From the NCBI GenBank assembly GCA_002307185.1, contig DBTT01000030.1, positions 1 through 26,732 on the forward strand: 26,732 nt of DNA. The letters are read 5' to 3'. How positions within the stretch are numbered: position 1 is the first letter of the stretch; every line of letters starts with the position of its first letter. The notes under the pieces are model-generated. The model saw nothing but the letters and a program-made list of their open reading frames with translations, did not search any database and was not told the origin of the DNA. Shown here in pieces: positions 7,102 through 15,969 of the stretch. The position numbers and the translations under genes are program-made. The stretch is from Bacteroidales bacterium UBA1309. Its GTDB lineage: Bacteria > Bacteroidota > Bacteroidia > Bacteroidales > Dysgonomonadaceae.

Positions 7102-9945
7102 ATGAAAAAAATGCAACTTGCCTACTTGCTGCTCGTTTTGCTCTGCTTCACACACCTCGAATGCCAGTCGGCCTTCACCAAAACAGACAATGGGATTGTT
7201 GTCAAAATCAATAGCAAGGGGGAAAACTCTGTGAAAAAGATCAGACTGGAAGTCATCAGCGAAAACATTATCCATGTTTCTGCCACTCCGGAAAATGAGT
7301 TCTCGACAAAAGAAAGCCTGATTATCGACAAAAGTTCAAAAAAACAAACGCCATATGATGTGAAGGAAAGCAAAGGCATTCTAAAACTCAGCACGGCCAA
7401 TATAACAGCCAACGTGAACTTATACAACGGAGAAATATTCTTCACCGACAAGTCCGGCAAAACGATATTGGCTGAAAACAAAGGCGGAGGAAAGCACTTA
7501 AAGCCCGTCGAGGTGGGAGGAACACACGGATATTCGCTGCAACAGGTGTTCGAATCGGACAACAACGAAGCCTTCTACGGGCTTGGACAACATCAATCCG
7601 ACGAATTCAATTACAAAGGCAAGAACGAAACATTGTACCAATACAACACCAAGGTGTCCGTGCCATTTGTGGTGTCTTCCAAACATTACGGCATCCTGTG
7701 GGACAATTATTCCCTGTCGAAATTTGGAGACACCCGCGACTACGCCAACTTGGATCAATTCAAGCTGTTTGACAAGACAGGCAAAGAGGGCGGACTCACT
7801 GCCACCTACCTGGTGAATGACAATCCAAAGGATGTTTTCACCGAAAGAATAGAAAGCAAAATAGATTACGAAAACTTGGAAACGGTGAAAGCCTTTCCCG
7901 CAGCTTTCCCATTCAGTCATGCACGCATTGTGTGGGAAGGCGAGATACAACCCAAAGAAAGCGGCCTTTTCCGCTTCATCCTCTACTATGCCGGATACAC
8001 CAAGGTGTATATCAACGACAGCTTGGTTGTTCCCGAAAGATGGCGCACAGCTTGGAATCCCAACAGTTTCAAGTTTTCTATCAACTTGAAAGCTGGCCAA
8101 CGAAACAAGATCAAACTCGACTGGCAGCCAGACGGCGGCGTTTCCTACATTGGACTGAAAGCGCTCAGCCCACGCCCCGACAGCGAGCAAGAAAAGCTTT
8201 CGTTGTGGTCGGAAATGGGTGACCAAATTGACTATTATTTCATCAATGGAAAAAATTTAGACGAAGTTATCAGTGGCTATCGCACCATTACGGGCAAAGC
8301 CCCCGTTATGCCCAAATGGGCGATGGGCTACTGGCAAAGCCGCGAGCGCTATAAAACTCAGGACGAACTCTTGGGAGCACTTTCGGAATACCGCAAACGA
8401 CAAATCCCCATCGACAACATCGTGCTTGACTGGTCTTATTGGCCTGTGGACGCTTGGGGAAGCCACGATTTCGATCTGAAACGATTTCCCGATGCCAAAG
8501 CGATGATCGACAGCGTGCACCGGATGAACGGACACATCATGATTTCCGTTTGGCCGAAATTCTACGCTTCCACTGCCAATTACAAAGAATTTGACAAGAA
8601 TGGCTGGATGTACACCCGTGCCGTAAGAGACAACGTCCGCGACTGGATCGGTGCAGGATATATCGGCGGATTCTACGATGCTTACAGCGATGGAGCACGC
8701 AAACTGTTTTGGAAACAGATGAACGAAAAGCTCTATTCGAAAGGGATAGATGCTTGGTGGATGGATGCTTCCGAACCCGACATCTTGTCGAACGCCAGCA
8801 TGAAATACCGCAAGGAATTGAGCACACCAAATGCGCTTGGCACTTCCACCCAATATTTCAACACCTATGCCCTCGAAAATGCGAAAGCCATTTACGAAGG
8901 ACAACGTTCGGCGAACCCCAATCAACGGGTCTTCTTGCTCACCCGTTCCGGATTTGCCGGATTGCAACGCTATTCCACCGCTACATGGAGTGGAGACATT
9001 GGCACCCGTTGGGAAGACATGAAAGCCCAAATTTCGGCCGGGTTGAATTTTGCCCTTTCCGGAATCCCCTACTGGACAATGGACATCGGCGGATTTTGCG
9101 TGGAAAAAAGATACGAAACGGCCAAAGAAGGTTCGGAAGACCTCAAAGAATGGCGTGAACTGAACAACCGCTGGTTTCAATTCGGATCATTCTGCCCCTT
9201 GTTCCGCAGCCACGGCCAATTCCCTTACCGCGAGATATACAACCTCTCCCCCAAAGGGACTCCAACTTACGAAAGCATGGTGTATTACACCAAGTTGCGC
9301 TACCGCCTGATGCCTTACACCTATTCTTTGGCGGGAATGACCTACCTCAACGATTACACCATCATGCGTGCCCTGGTGATGGACTTTGGTGCAGATGCAA
9401 AGACACACAACGTCAGCGACCAATACCTGTTTGGCCCTTCCCTGATGGTGTGTCCGGTATATGCTTACAAGGCTCGCTCGCGTGATGTATATTTCCCGGA
9501 AGGAAGCAATTGGTATGATTTTGAATCCAACAAATACATTACTGGAGGAAAAACGATCCAAGTGGATGCGCCCTACGAACGCATCCCGTTGTTTGTGAAG
9601 GCTGGAACTATCTTGCCTGTTGGGAAAGACATCCAGCACACCGGCGAATTGCAGAGCAATGATTTACTACTGAAAATTTATACCGGGCAGGATGGGGAAT
9701 TCACCTTATACGAAGACGAAGGCACGAATTACGATTACGAGAAAGGCAATTATTTAACGATTAAAATAGAGTATCATGAAAAAAACAGGACATTGACTAT
9801 TGGAGATGCAAAAGGACAATACAAAAACATGCCTCAAACCAGGCGATTCCGTATCGAATGGGTCACAACCGATGGAAATACGCATGCCAGCATACCCATT
9901 CAATATCAAGGAAAACTTACGAATGTAAAGTTTGACAACAAATGA
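7102..9945 (+). CDS. GH31 alpha-xylosidase with PA14 insert
   Basis: This 947-aa family GH31 enzyme has its nucleophile in WWMDASEPD (Asp555) and its acid/base Asp632 in TWSGDI. A PA14-like beta-sandwich interrupts the N-terminal domain at about residues 255-375 (motifs VWEGEIQPKESGLFRF and LDWQPDGGVSYIGLK). That insert, the overall length and the DASEPD signature are typical of xyloglucan-specific alpha-xylosidases that remove the non-reducing-end xylose from oligosaccharides. Alpha-glucosidase is possible but less likely. The ATG at 7102 was chosen over an upstream in-frame TTG because the hydrophobic signal sequence begins there. Cys15 and Cys21 lie in the signal region, but neither has a canonical lipobox, so surface versus periplasmic location is open. 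It is the first gene of the operon; susC follows 37 bp later. Confidence 0.95.
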   Translation: MKKMQLAYLLLVLLCFTHLECQSAFTKTDNGIVVKINSKGENSVKKIRLEVISENIIHVSATPENEFSTKESLIIDKSSKKQTPYDVKESKGILKLSTANITANVNLYNGEIFFTDKSGKTILAENKGGGKHLKPVEVGGTHGYSLQQVFESDNNEAFYGLGQHQSDEFNYKGKNETLYQYNTKVSVPFVVSSKHYGILWDNYSLSKFGDTRDYANLDQFKLFDKTGKEGGLTATYLVNDNPKDVFTERIESKIDYENLETVKAFPAAFPFSHARIVWEGEIQPKESGLFRFILYYAGYTKVYINDSLVVPERWRTAWNPNSFKFSINLKAGQRNKIKLDWQPDGGVSYIGLKALSPRPDSEQEKLSLWSEMGDQIDYYFINGKNLDEVISGYRTITGKAPVMPKWAMGYWQSRERYKTQDELLGALSEYRKRQIPIDNIVLDWSYWPVDAWGSHDFDLKRFPDAKAMIDSVHRMNGHIMISVWPKFYASTANYKEFDKNGWMYTRAVRDNVRDWIGAGYIGGFYDAYSDGARKLFWKQMNEKLYSKGIDAWWMDASEPDILSNASMKYRKELSTPNALGTSTQYFNTYALENAKAIYEGQRSANPNQRVFLLTRSGFAGLQRYSTATWSGDIGTRWEDMKAQISAGLNFALSGIPYWTMDIGGFCVEKRYETAKEGSEDLKEWRELNNRWFQFGSFCPLFRSHGQFPYREIYNLSPKGTPTYESMVYYTKLRYRLMPYTYSLAGMTYLNDYTIMRALVMDFGADAKTHNVSDQYLFGPSLMVCPVYAYKARSRDVYFPEGSNWYDFESNKYITGGKTIQVDAPYERIPLFVKAGTILPVGKDIQHTGELQSNDLLLKIYTGQDGEFTLYEDEGTNYDYEKGNYLTIKIEYHEKNRTLTIGDAKGQYKNMPQTRRFRIEWVTTDGNTHASIPIQYQGKLTNVKFDNK

Positions 9946-9982
9946 AAGCAGTTTAACCAGTTTTGAATAAATCAACAAATCT

Positions 9983-12900
9983 ATGAATGAAAGACATTAT
10001 TTCAGGGAAACATGCAAGACTAAATTTCTCAATGCATTTTTGATATTAGTCTTCACAATCATTTCCAGTTACGCAATGGCACAGAGCATAAAAGTGACCG
10101 GAACAGTGAAGGGGGCAGGCGACGCCTTGATCGGTGCCTCGGTGACAGAAAAAGGAACTAGCAACGGCGTCATGACCGATATCGATGGCCGATTTACATT
10201 GACAGTGAAACCCAACTCAACCCTCGTGGTGGTGTATGTGGGGTTCGAAACAGCGTCTATTCCTGTCGGTAACCGCCGCGACATCACGATTGAACTCAAG
10301 GAATCCAAGAATGTATTGGACGAGGTGATGGTGGTCGGCTATGGTGTTCAGAAGAAAAAGCTAAATACCGGCGCTAATATCCAAGTGAAAGGGGATGAAT
10401 TGGCCAAAATGAATACAACCAATCCGCTTCAAGCCTTACAGGGGCAGGCCGCCGGCATATCCATCGCATCCACCTCCGGCCAGCCAGGGTCAGGCATGAA
10501 AGTCAATATTCGCGGGCTTGGCACTGTGGGTAGCGCAGGGCCTTTGTATATCATCGATGGCATAGAAGGAGATATAACCGTTGTGAACGCCTCGGATATC
10601 CAGTCGATAGATATCTTGAAAGATGCTGCTTCCGCAGCCATTTATGGGGCTCAGGCCGCCAACGGCGTAGTTTTGGTGACCACCAAACAAGGCTCCAAGG
10701 ACAAAGCTCAACTGACCTTTGACGGGTACTACGGAGTGCAAAACGTAGCACGCAAGATCAAGATGCTGAACGCATCGGAGTACAAAATGATTATGAACGA
10801 ACAAGCCTACAACTCAGGATCGTCCGCATACGATTTCAGCTCGATGGACAATCTGGCCGATACCGACTGGATTAGCCAGATGTTCAAGAAAAATGCCGCG
10901 ACTCAAAACTATTCTTTGGGAATCAATGGAGGCTCCAACCAGTCAACCTATTCCATTTCCCTAAGCTACATGTCGCAAGAGGGAATCGTCGGAGGCAAGG
11001 CTGTGTCAAACTATGAACGTTATGGATTCAGGGTCAACACCGAACACCGATTATACAAAGAGGCGCTCAAAGTGGGGCAGCACCTGAATTTCAATTATAC
11101 TAAAAACAATGGGATTTATGTTGGAAACCAATATTACAACACCTTAAGGGGAGCCTTTCAAACATCACCGCTCTCGCCTGTATATAGTGACAACAATGCC
11201 TATGACAGCCCCTACAACGACACGAGCAACTCCGATTGGAACACTGGCGATGGCAACCCTTACGGCTCGATGATGAGCAAAGTCAAAAATAAAACACTCG
11301 GGCAAAAATTGACGACGGATTTGTATATGGAACTGGAACCGGTAAAGAACCTGAAACTAAGGACAACCTTGGGCCTAGACTATTACTCGTCTCAATATCG
11401 GTCTTTCACTCCCCTGTATCAATTCTCAGTCTATGACTACAACACGGAACACACAACCGTGACTCAAACTATGTCCGAAGGACACACTCTGACATGGACA
11501 AATACCGCTTCCTATTCCTTGAACATCAACAAAGACCATGCTTTCAATATTTTGGCTGGAATGGAAGCTACCCGCTACGAAGGAACTTCTTTGTCTGCCT
11601 CCAATTGGAACCTTTTGTCCCAGTTTGATGATTTTGCCCACGCCTACATCAGCAACACCACCGGTACGGCATATATTGACGATGACGGGAATGTGGTCGA
11701 GACTTATACCGCCACGGGAGCTCCGGCCAATGAATATAAAAGAGCTTCTTATTTCAGCCGTCTGGGATACGACTACAAAGAGAAATATTTGTTCAATGCG
11801 ACACTTCGCTACGACGGATCGACCAAGTTTGCAAAAGGACACCGCTGGGGATTGTTCCCTTCTTTGTCCGCAGGTTGGCTAATTAGCTCTGAAGATTTCA
11901 TGAAAAGCGAATCCTCTTGGCTAGACTACCTGAAATTCCGCATCAGCTGGGGGCAGGTTGGTAACCAAAATATCTCCGATTACCAATACACCACTTTGAT
12001 GAATACTTCCACGAGTTATAGTAGCAGCAACGCTGCCGCCTATTATTCATTCGGAACCAGCGGAACCAATACCGCGGGTTCATACCCTACAGGTATATCC
12101 AACTCCAACTTGACATGGGAAACATCCGAGCAAACAAACATCGGTTTTGACGGCAGGTTCTTAAAAAACAGGTTGGGGGCAAATCTCGACTTGTATATCA
12201 AAACCACCAAAGACTGGCTGGTAGAAGCACCTCTGCTAGGGACATCCGGCTACAGTTCGGTATATATCAACGGCGGAAACGTGAAAAACAAGGGGATTGA
12301 GTTGGCTCTCTCTTGGAACGACAGCTTTGGAAAACTACGCTATAACCTGGGTGTCAACGGCGCCTACAACAAAAACAAAGTGGGGGCCATCCCGACCGAA
12401 GACGGCATCATCCACGGGACAACCAATATGCTTTATTCCAACTCCGCAGAATTCTACCGCGCCGAAAACGGCCATCCAATAGGTTATTTCTGGGGATATA
12501 AAACTGCCGGGATATTTCAAAACGAACAAGAAATAGCAGACTGGATTGCCCAAGGCAATGGAGTCCTCCAGAGCAAAGTGAAGCCGGGTGACGTGAAATA
12601 CGTGGACATGGACCAAAACGGCACGATTGACAGCGACGACAAGACGGACTTGGGCAACGGGATTCCCGATATGACCTATGGGTTTAACATCAGCCTGAAT
12701 TACGGGCAACTTGATTTCTCCCTGAATGCCGCTGGCACTGTGGGAAACGACATCGTCCAATCTTACCGCGACCACTCTGGCAAGAAAGGCAACTACACCT
12801 CCGCCATTTTGGGCAGGTGGACAGGGGAAGGCACTTCCAACAAATTGCCACGTGTTACGGAAAGCAATATCAACTGGCAATTCTCCGATTTGTATGTGCA

Positions 12901-13144
12901 CAAGGGCGATTATCTCAAAATCAGCAACATTACGCTCGGGTATGATTTCTCCAAATTGATCAACTACAAATATATCAGCCAGATGAGAGTTTACGCACAG
13001 GTTCAGAATGCTTTTACATTCACCAAGTATGACGGCATGGACCCCGAAATCGGATATGGAACATCTGACTGGGTTTCAGGAATTGATCTTGGCTATTACC
13101 CCCGCCCAAGGATCTACTTGATGGGCGTTAGCTTGAAATTTTGA
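9983..13144 (+). CDS. susC: SusC-like TonB-dependent outer-membrane transporter
   Basis: This 1053-aa protein is a typical SusC homologue. A signal peptide ending in YAMAQ is followed by a carboxypeptidase-D-like regulatory domain (VTGTVKGAGDALIGASV, DIDGRFTL), a TonB-box region around residue 113 (DEVMVVGYG), and the plug with NIRGLGTVG, PLYIIDGI and DILKDAASAAIYGAQAANGV. The 22-strand barrel closes with the terminal strand RIYLMGVSLKF. SusC proteins import oligosaccharides across the outer membrane using TonB energy while the partner SusD acts as a lid. No FecR-interacting STN domain is present, in line with regulation by the HTCS rather than an anti-sigma factor. The 37-bp spacing from GH31 suggests co-transcription. 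Confidence 0.97.
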   Translation: MNERHYFRETCKTKFLNAFLILVFTIISSYAMAQSIKVTGTVKGAGDALIGASVTEKGTSNGVMTDIDGRFTLTVKPNSTLVVVYVGFETASIPVGNRRDITIELKESKNVLDEVMVVGYGVQKKKLNTGANIQVKGDELAKMNTTNPLQALQGQAAGISIASTSGQPGSGMKVNIRGLGTVGSAGPLYIIDGIEGDITVVNASDIQSIDILKDAASAAIYGAQAANGVVLVTTKQGSKDKAQLTFDGYYGVQNVARKIKMLNASEYKMIMNEQAYNSGSSAYDFSSMDNLADTDWISQMFKKNAATQNYSLGINGGSNQSTYSISLSYMSQEGIVGGKAVSNYERYGFRVNTEHRLYKEALKVGQHLNFNYTKNNGIYVGNQYYNTLRGAFQTSPLSPVYSDNNAYDSPYNDTSNSDWNTGDGNPYGSMMSKVKNKTLGQKLTTDLYMELEPVKNLKLRTTLGLDYYSSQYRSFTPLYQFSVYDYNTEHTTVTQTMSEGHTLTWTNTASYSLNINKDHAFNILAGMEATRYEGTSLSASNWNLLSQFDDFAHAYISNTTGTAYIDDDGNVVETYTATGAPANEYKRASYFSRLGYDYKEKYLFNATLRYDGSTKFAKGHRWGLFPSLSAGWLISSEDFMKSESSWLDYLKFRISWGQVGNQNISDYQYTTLMNTSTSYSSSNAAAYYSFGTSGTNTAGSYPTGISNSNLTWETSEQTNIGFDGRFLKNRLGANLDLYIKTTKDWLVEAPLLGTSGYSSVYINGGNVKNKGIELALSWNDSFGKLRYNLGVNGAYNKNKVGAIPTEDGIIHGTTNMLYSNSAEFYRAENGHPIGYFWGYKTAGIFQNEQEIADWIAQGNGVLQSKVKPGDVKYVDMDQNGTIDSDDKTDLGNGIPDMTYGFNISLNYGQLDFSLNAAGTVGNDIVQSYRDHSGKKGNYTSAILGRWTGEGTSNKLPRVTESNINWQFSDLYVHKGDYLKISNITLGYDFSKLINYKYISQMRVYAQVQNAFTFTKYDGMDPEIGYGTSDWVSGIDLGYYPRPRIYLMGVSLKF

Positions 13145-13269
13145 TCCCCCCTTTTACTAATCAGCCCGTCGGGATTCAAAGGCCGAGGTCCTTCGAAAGC
13201 AAGAAGCACATCTCTATCCTCAAGCTCCTGTCAGGGAAATAACATTTCATCAATTTAAAACAGAAAACA

Positions 13270-14883
13270 ATGAAAAAGTTTCAAATATATAGTTTTATTT
13301 GTGCAATAGCCTTCGCCTTGTTTTCGTGCGCAGACGGTTATTTGGACACAAGCTCGAAAACCTCGCTCACCGAAGATGAATATTACAAGACCATCGATGA
13401 TGCCGAAATGGCGTTGGTGGGTTGCTACGACGGCTACCAACGAACCGTTTCCGATGGCGGACTTTCCTTCTATGCCACCTCCGAAGTGCTATCAGACAAT
13501 TGTTTTGGTGGAACCGGCAATTCCGACGGCCGCAACTATCAAGTATTGGACAGGTTTGATCCCTCAGAATCTTCTTCCGACAACGACCTGTTCAACACCA
13601 CTTGGCGCAGCTACTACACAGCTATTGCGAGGTGCAACAAATTGTTAAACAAGCTCGATGACATCTCTTGGGGGGATTCGACGGCTATTCGCCCCCGGAT
13701 TGAAGGGGAAGCCCGCTTCCTGAGAGCTGTCATGTACTTTGATTTAGCCCGGTTGTTTGAAAGGATACCCCTCCTGACGACCACCACCATGGACAACATC
13801 GCTCAATCGGAAGCCACAGAAACGTACCAACAAATTGTTTCAGATTTAAAATTTGCTGCCGATTCGATTCCCGCCAGTGCCTATCCCAAGTCTAAGGCCA
13901 GCACCAACGACGGACGCGCCACTTGTTATGCCGCCAAGGCTCTTTTGGCTCGTGTCTATTTGTTCTATACAGGATATTACGGTTCCAGCGACTTGGGTGT
14001 CACCAAAGCCGAAGTACTGCAAGGTTTGGAAGATATTATCGATAGCGGGGAGTATTCTTTGGTATCAGACTTTGCTTCCCTTTGGCCTGCTTCAAGTTAT
14101 GTGCCTGACGAATCCGACAATACCCTCGACACATCGCCCTATGCTGGCGAAGGGAATTCAGAAACCATTTTTGCACAAAAGTTCAACAATACCCAAGATT
14201 ACAACGGCAATGTCGATGGCAACCTTTTCATTGTCATGCTGGGAATGCGCAACACAAATTGGTCGCCTTACGGAAAAGGCTGGGGAGCATGTACCGTCAA
14301 CCCTGATTTATTCAATGATTATTCGGATTCCGATGCCCGCAAAGCAGCTTCAATCATCGATATAGCAGGAGAAGGGGTTGAGGATTATGATACCGGCGAT
14401 CAAAGGGAATATACGGGCTACATGATCAAAAAGTATTCGCCAACCTGCCTGCCGGATGGCACTTCCAATACCGGAGGAGAAGGGGATTTCCAAATATCCC
14501 AAGACCAAGACTACGTCATTGTCCGATATGCCGATGTCTTGCTTATGGCAGCCGAACTCGGCAGCACAAACGCCCAAGACTATTACGACCAGGTAAGGGA
14601 AAGAGCCGGTTTGACTACAAAAACAGTCTCCCAAGCCAACATCATGGAAGAACGCCGGCTCGAATTTGCTTTTGAGGGAATCCGTTATTGGGACTTGCTT
14701 CGCCAAGGCCTGGCTGTTGCTGCATCCGCAATAGCTGGAACAACAACTTTGTTGAGTGGCGACGTGGACGACAAGGTGACGATCTTATCCTCCAACATCG
14801 TCACCACCCGTGGTTTCATGCAAATTCCCCAAACACAAATCACCTTGTCCAACAATGTCCTGACTCAAAATGAAGGATGGTGA
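13270..14883 (+). CDS. susD: SusD-like glycan-binding outer-membrane lipoprotein
   Basis: This 537-aa RagB/SusD protein begins with a lipoprotein signal (AFALFSC, lipidated Cys20). The N-terminal SusD motif DGYLDTSSKTSLTEDEYY and the TPR-type helical region (YYTAIARCNKLLNKL, GEARFLRAVMYFDLARLFE) follow. The conserved C-terminal portion includes YVIVRYADVLLMAAE and EERRLEFAFEGIRYWDLLR. It would sit on the cell surface as the hinged lid of the SusC channel and bind the glycan. A 125-bp gap separates it from susC and holds no clear terminator. Binding specificity cannot be read from the sequence; xyloglucan fragments are inferred from the neighbours. Confidence 0.97.
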   Translation: MKKFQIYSFICAIAFALFSCADGYLDTSSKTSLTEDEYYKTIDDAEMALVGCYDGYQRTVSDGGLSFYATSEVLSDNCFGGTGNSDGRNYQVLDRFDPSESSSDNDLFNTTWRSYYTAIARCNKLLNKLDDISWGDSTAIRPRIEGEARFLRAVMYFDLARLFERIPLLTTTTMDNIAQSEATETYQQIVSDLKFAADSIPASAYPKSKASTNDGRATCYAAKALLARVYLFYTGYYGSSDLGVTKAEVLQGLEDIIDSGEYSLVSDFASLWPASSYVPDESDNTLDTSPYAGEGNSETIFAQKFNNTQDYNGNVDGNLFIVMLGMRNTNWSPYGKGWGACTVNPDLFNDYSDSDARKAASIIDIAGEGVEDYDTGDQREYTGYMIKKYSPTCLPDGTSNTGGEGDFQISQDQDYVIVRYADVLLMAAELGSTNAQDYYDQVRERAGLTTKTVSQANIMEERRLEFAFEGIRYWDLLRQGLAVAASAIAGTTTLLSGDVDDKVTILSSNIVTTRGFMQIPQTQITLSNNVLTQNEGW

Positions 14884-14945
14884 GGAAACCTATCCGGCAA
14901 TCATCAACCAATTTAAAACATGGGTATTTATAAATTTTTAAAACG

Positions 14946-15854
14946 ATGAAGACAATGTATAAAAATAGATGGCTTTATATAATAGGGATCGTGTTGCTCA
15001 GCTTTGCCGCATGTACACCGGAGCAAGTTGAAACAGGAGCGTTTGTATCCAAAAGCGACCTCAAATATTCGATCACCCAAGACGTGGATGATCCCAATAC
15101 GATTTACCTGGAGAGCCTCACTCCAGGTGTCATCCCCCGCTGGACAACTCCGAGCGGTTATTCGACACGCGTAAAAGACACCATCCAGATTGCATTTGCC
15201 GGTGATTACAACTTTGTGTATGGAGCTATTTCCTCCGGCGGCTACGTGGAAGCGGACACCCTCCAGCTAACCCTCACCACAAACAATTATAGCTATGTGG
15301 ACGACCAGTTGTGGACATACCTGTGCGACGGTGTCGGGTATGAGAAAACATGGTATCTCGATCTCGATTCGTCTGGGGTTAGCTATTATTTTGATGGCCC
15401 TCTCTATTTCTATGGTACAGCCGATAGCTGGGAGACGGTGACCAATGGGACCACCGTCAGTGGCGATTCATGGAATTGGTGTCCCAAATGGTCTGAAAAT
15501 ACCTGGCTGATGGATGCAACCGATTTTGGCTCTATGACTTTTAGTTTGATAGATGGACCCAACGTGACTGTCGTTCACAAAAGCATCACTTCCAGAGGCA
15601 CCGAAACCGGTACTTACTCTCTTGATGTGGACAATCACACCTTGACAATGACCAATGCGGGAATATTACACGACATAAATAGAGACGGAGTAGTGCTTGA
15701 CTGGGGTGATGTCCGGGTAATGTCCTTGACTGAAAGCACGATGCAACTGGCGGTTTTGCGTGATGCCGCCTTGTCCGGAGACGGTGCCTGCTTGCTGGTT
15801 TACAATTTTGTAAGTAAAGATTATTATGACAGCAACGCCTCCTCTTCAGAGTAA
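14946..15854 (+). CDS. Putative surface glycan-binding lipoprotein, PKD-type
   Basis: This 302-aa protein starts with a lipoprotein signal whose lipobox reads LLSFAAC (Cys at residue 23). The segment at about residues 40-115 has the pattern of a PKD/Ig-like domain often seen in surface glycan-binding proteins (NTIYLESLTPGVIPRW, DTIQIAFAGDYNFVYG). The remainder, about 120-300, is rich in Trp and Tyr (WTYLCDGVGYEKTWYLD, SWNWCPKWSENTW) and ends in a predicted beta-rich fold. No catalytic motif is visible. Position directly after susD (62 bp) is where SusE/F or SGBP genes sit, so a carbohydrate-binding role is likely. It is clearly shorter than the multidomain SGBP-B of known xyloglucan loci, so it may be a different binding-protein type. 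A second ATG lies at 14955. Confidence 0.8.
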   Translation: MKTMYKNRWLYIIGIVLLSFAACTPEQVETGAFVSKSDLKYSITQDVDDPNTIYLESLTPGVIPRWTTPSGYSTRVKDTIQIAFAGDYNFVYGAISSGGYVEADTLQLTLTTNNYSYVDDQLWTYLCDGVGYEKTWYLDLDSSGVSYYFDGPLYFYGTADSWETVTNGTTVSGDSWNWCPKWSENTWLMDATDFGSMTFSLIDGPNVTVVHKSITSRGTETGTYSLDVDNHTLTMTNAGILHDINRDGVVLDWGDVRVMSLTESTMQLAVLRDAALSGDGACLLVYNFVSKDYYDSNASSSE

Positions 15855-15892
15855 GCTGGTGTTTTGCCATTGATGACACTCAAATAAGCCGG

Positions 15893-15952
15893 AAGAAAAT
15901 GCCTGTGAAAGAGATCTTGTTTCCAATTCTCCCGGAAGGGCATTTTCTTTTT
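15893..15952 (+). terminator. Long-loop terminator-like hairpin inside the operon
   Basis: A perfect 11-bp inverted repeat, AAGAAAATGCC at 15893-15903 and GGCATTTTCTT at 15939-15949, is followed directly by more T residues. The loop is about 35 nt, so it is weaker than a classic terminator. It sits between the binding lipoprotein gene and GH5 and may reduce readthrough into the enzyme genes, or mark a processing site. Confidence 0.45.
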
Positions 15953-15969
15953 ACTAAAAACAAAATATC

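Noticed and set aside
7498..8226. 242-codon open frame on the minus strand
   Set aside because: Antisense to the GH31 N-terminal and PA14 region with no recognisable features.
8257..9180. 307-codon open frame on the minus strand
   Set aside because: Antisense to the catalytic part of GH31; no family motif, and it arises from the codon bias of the real gene.
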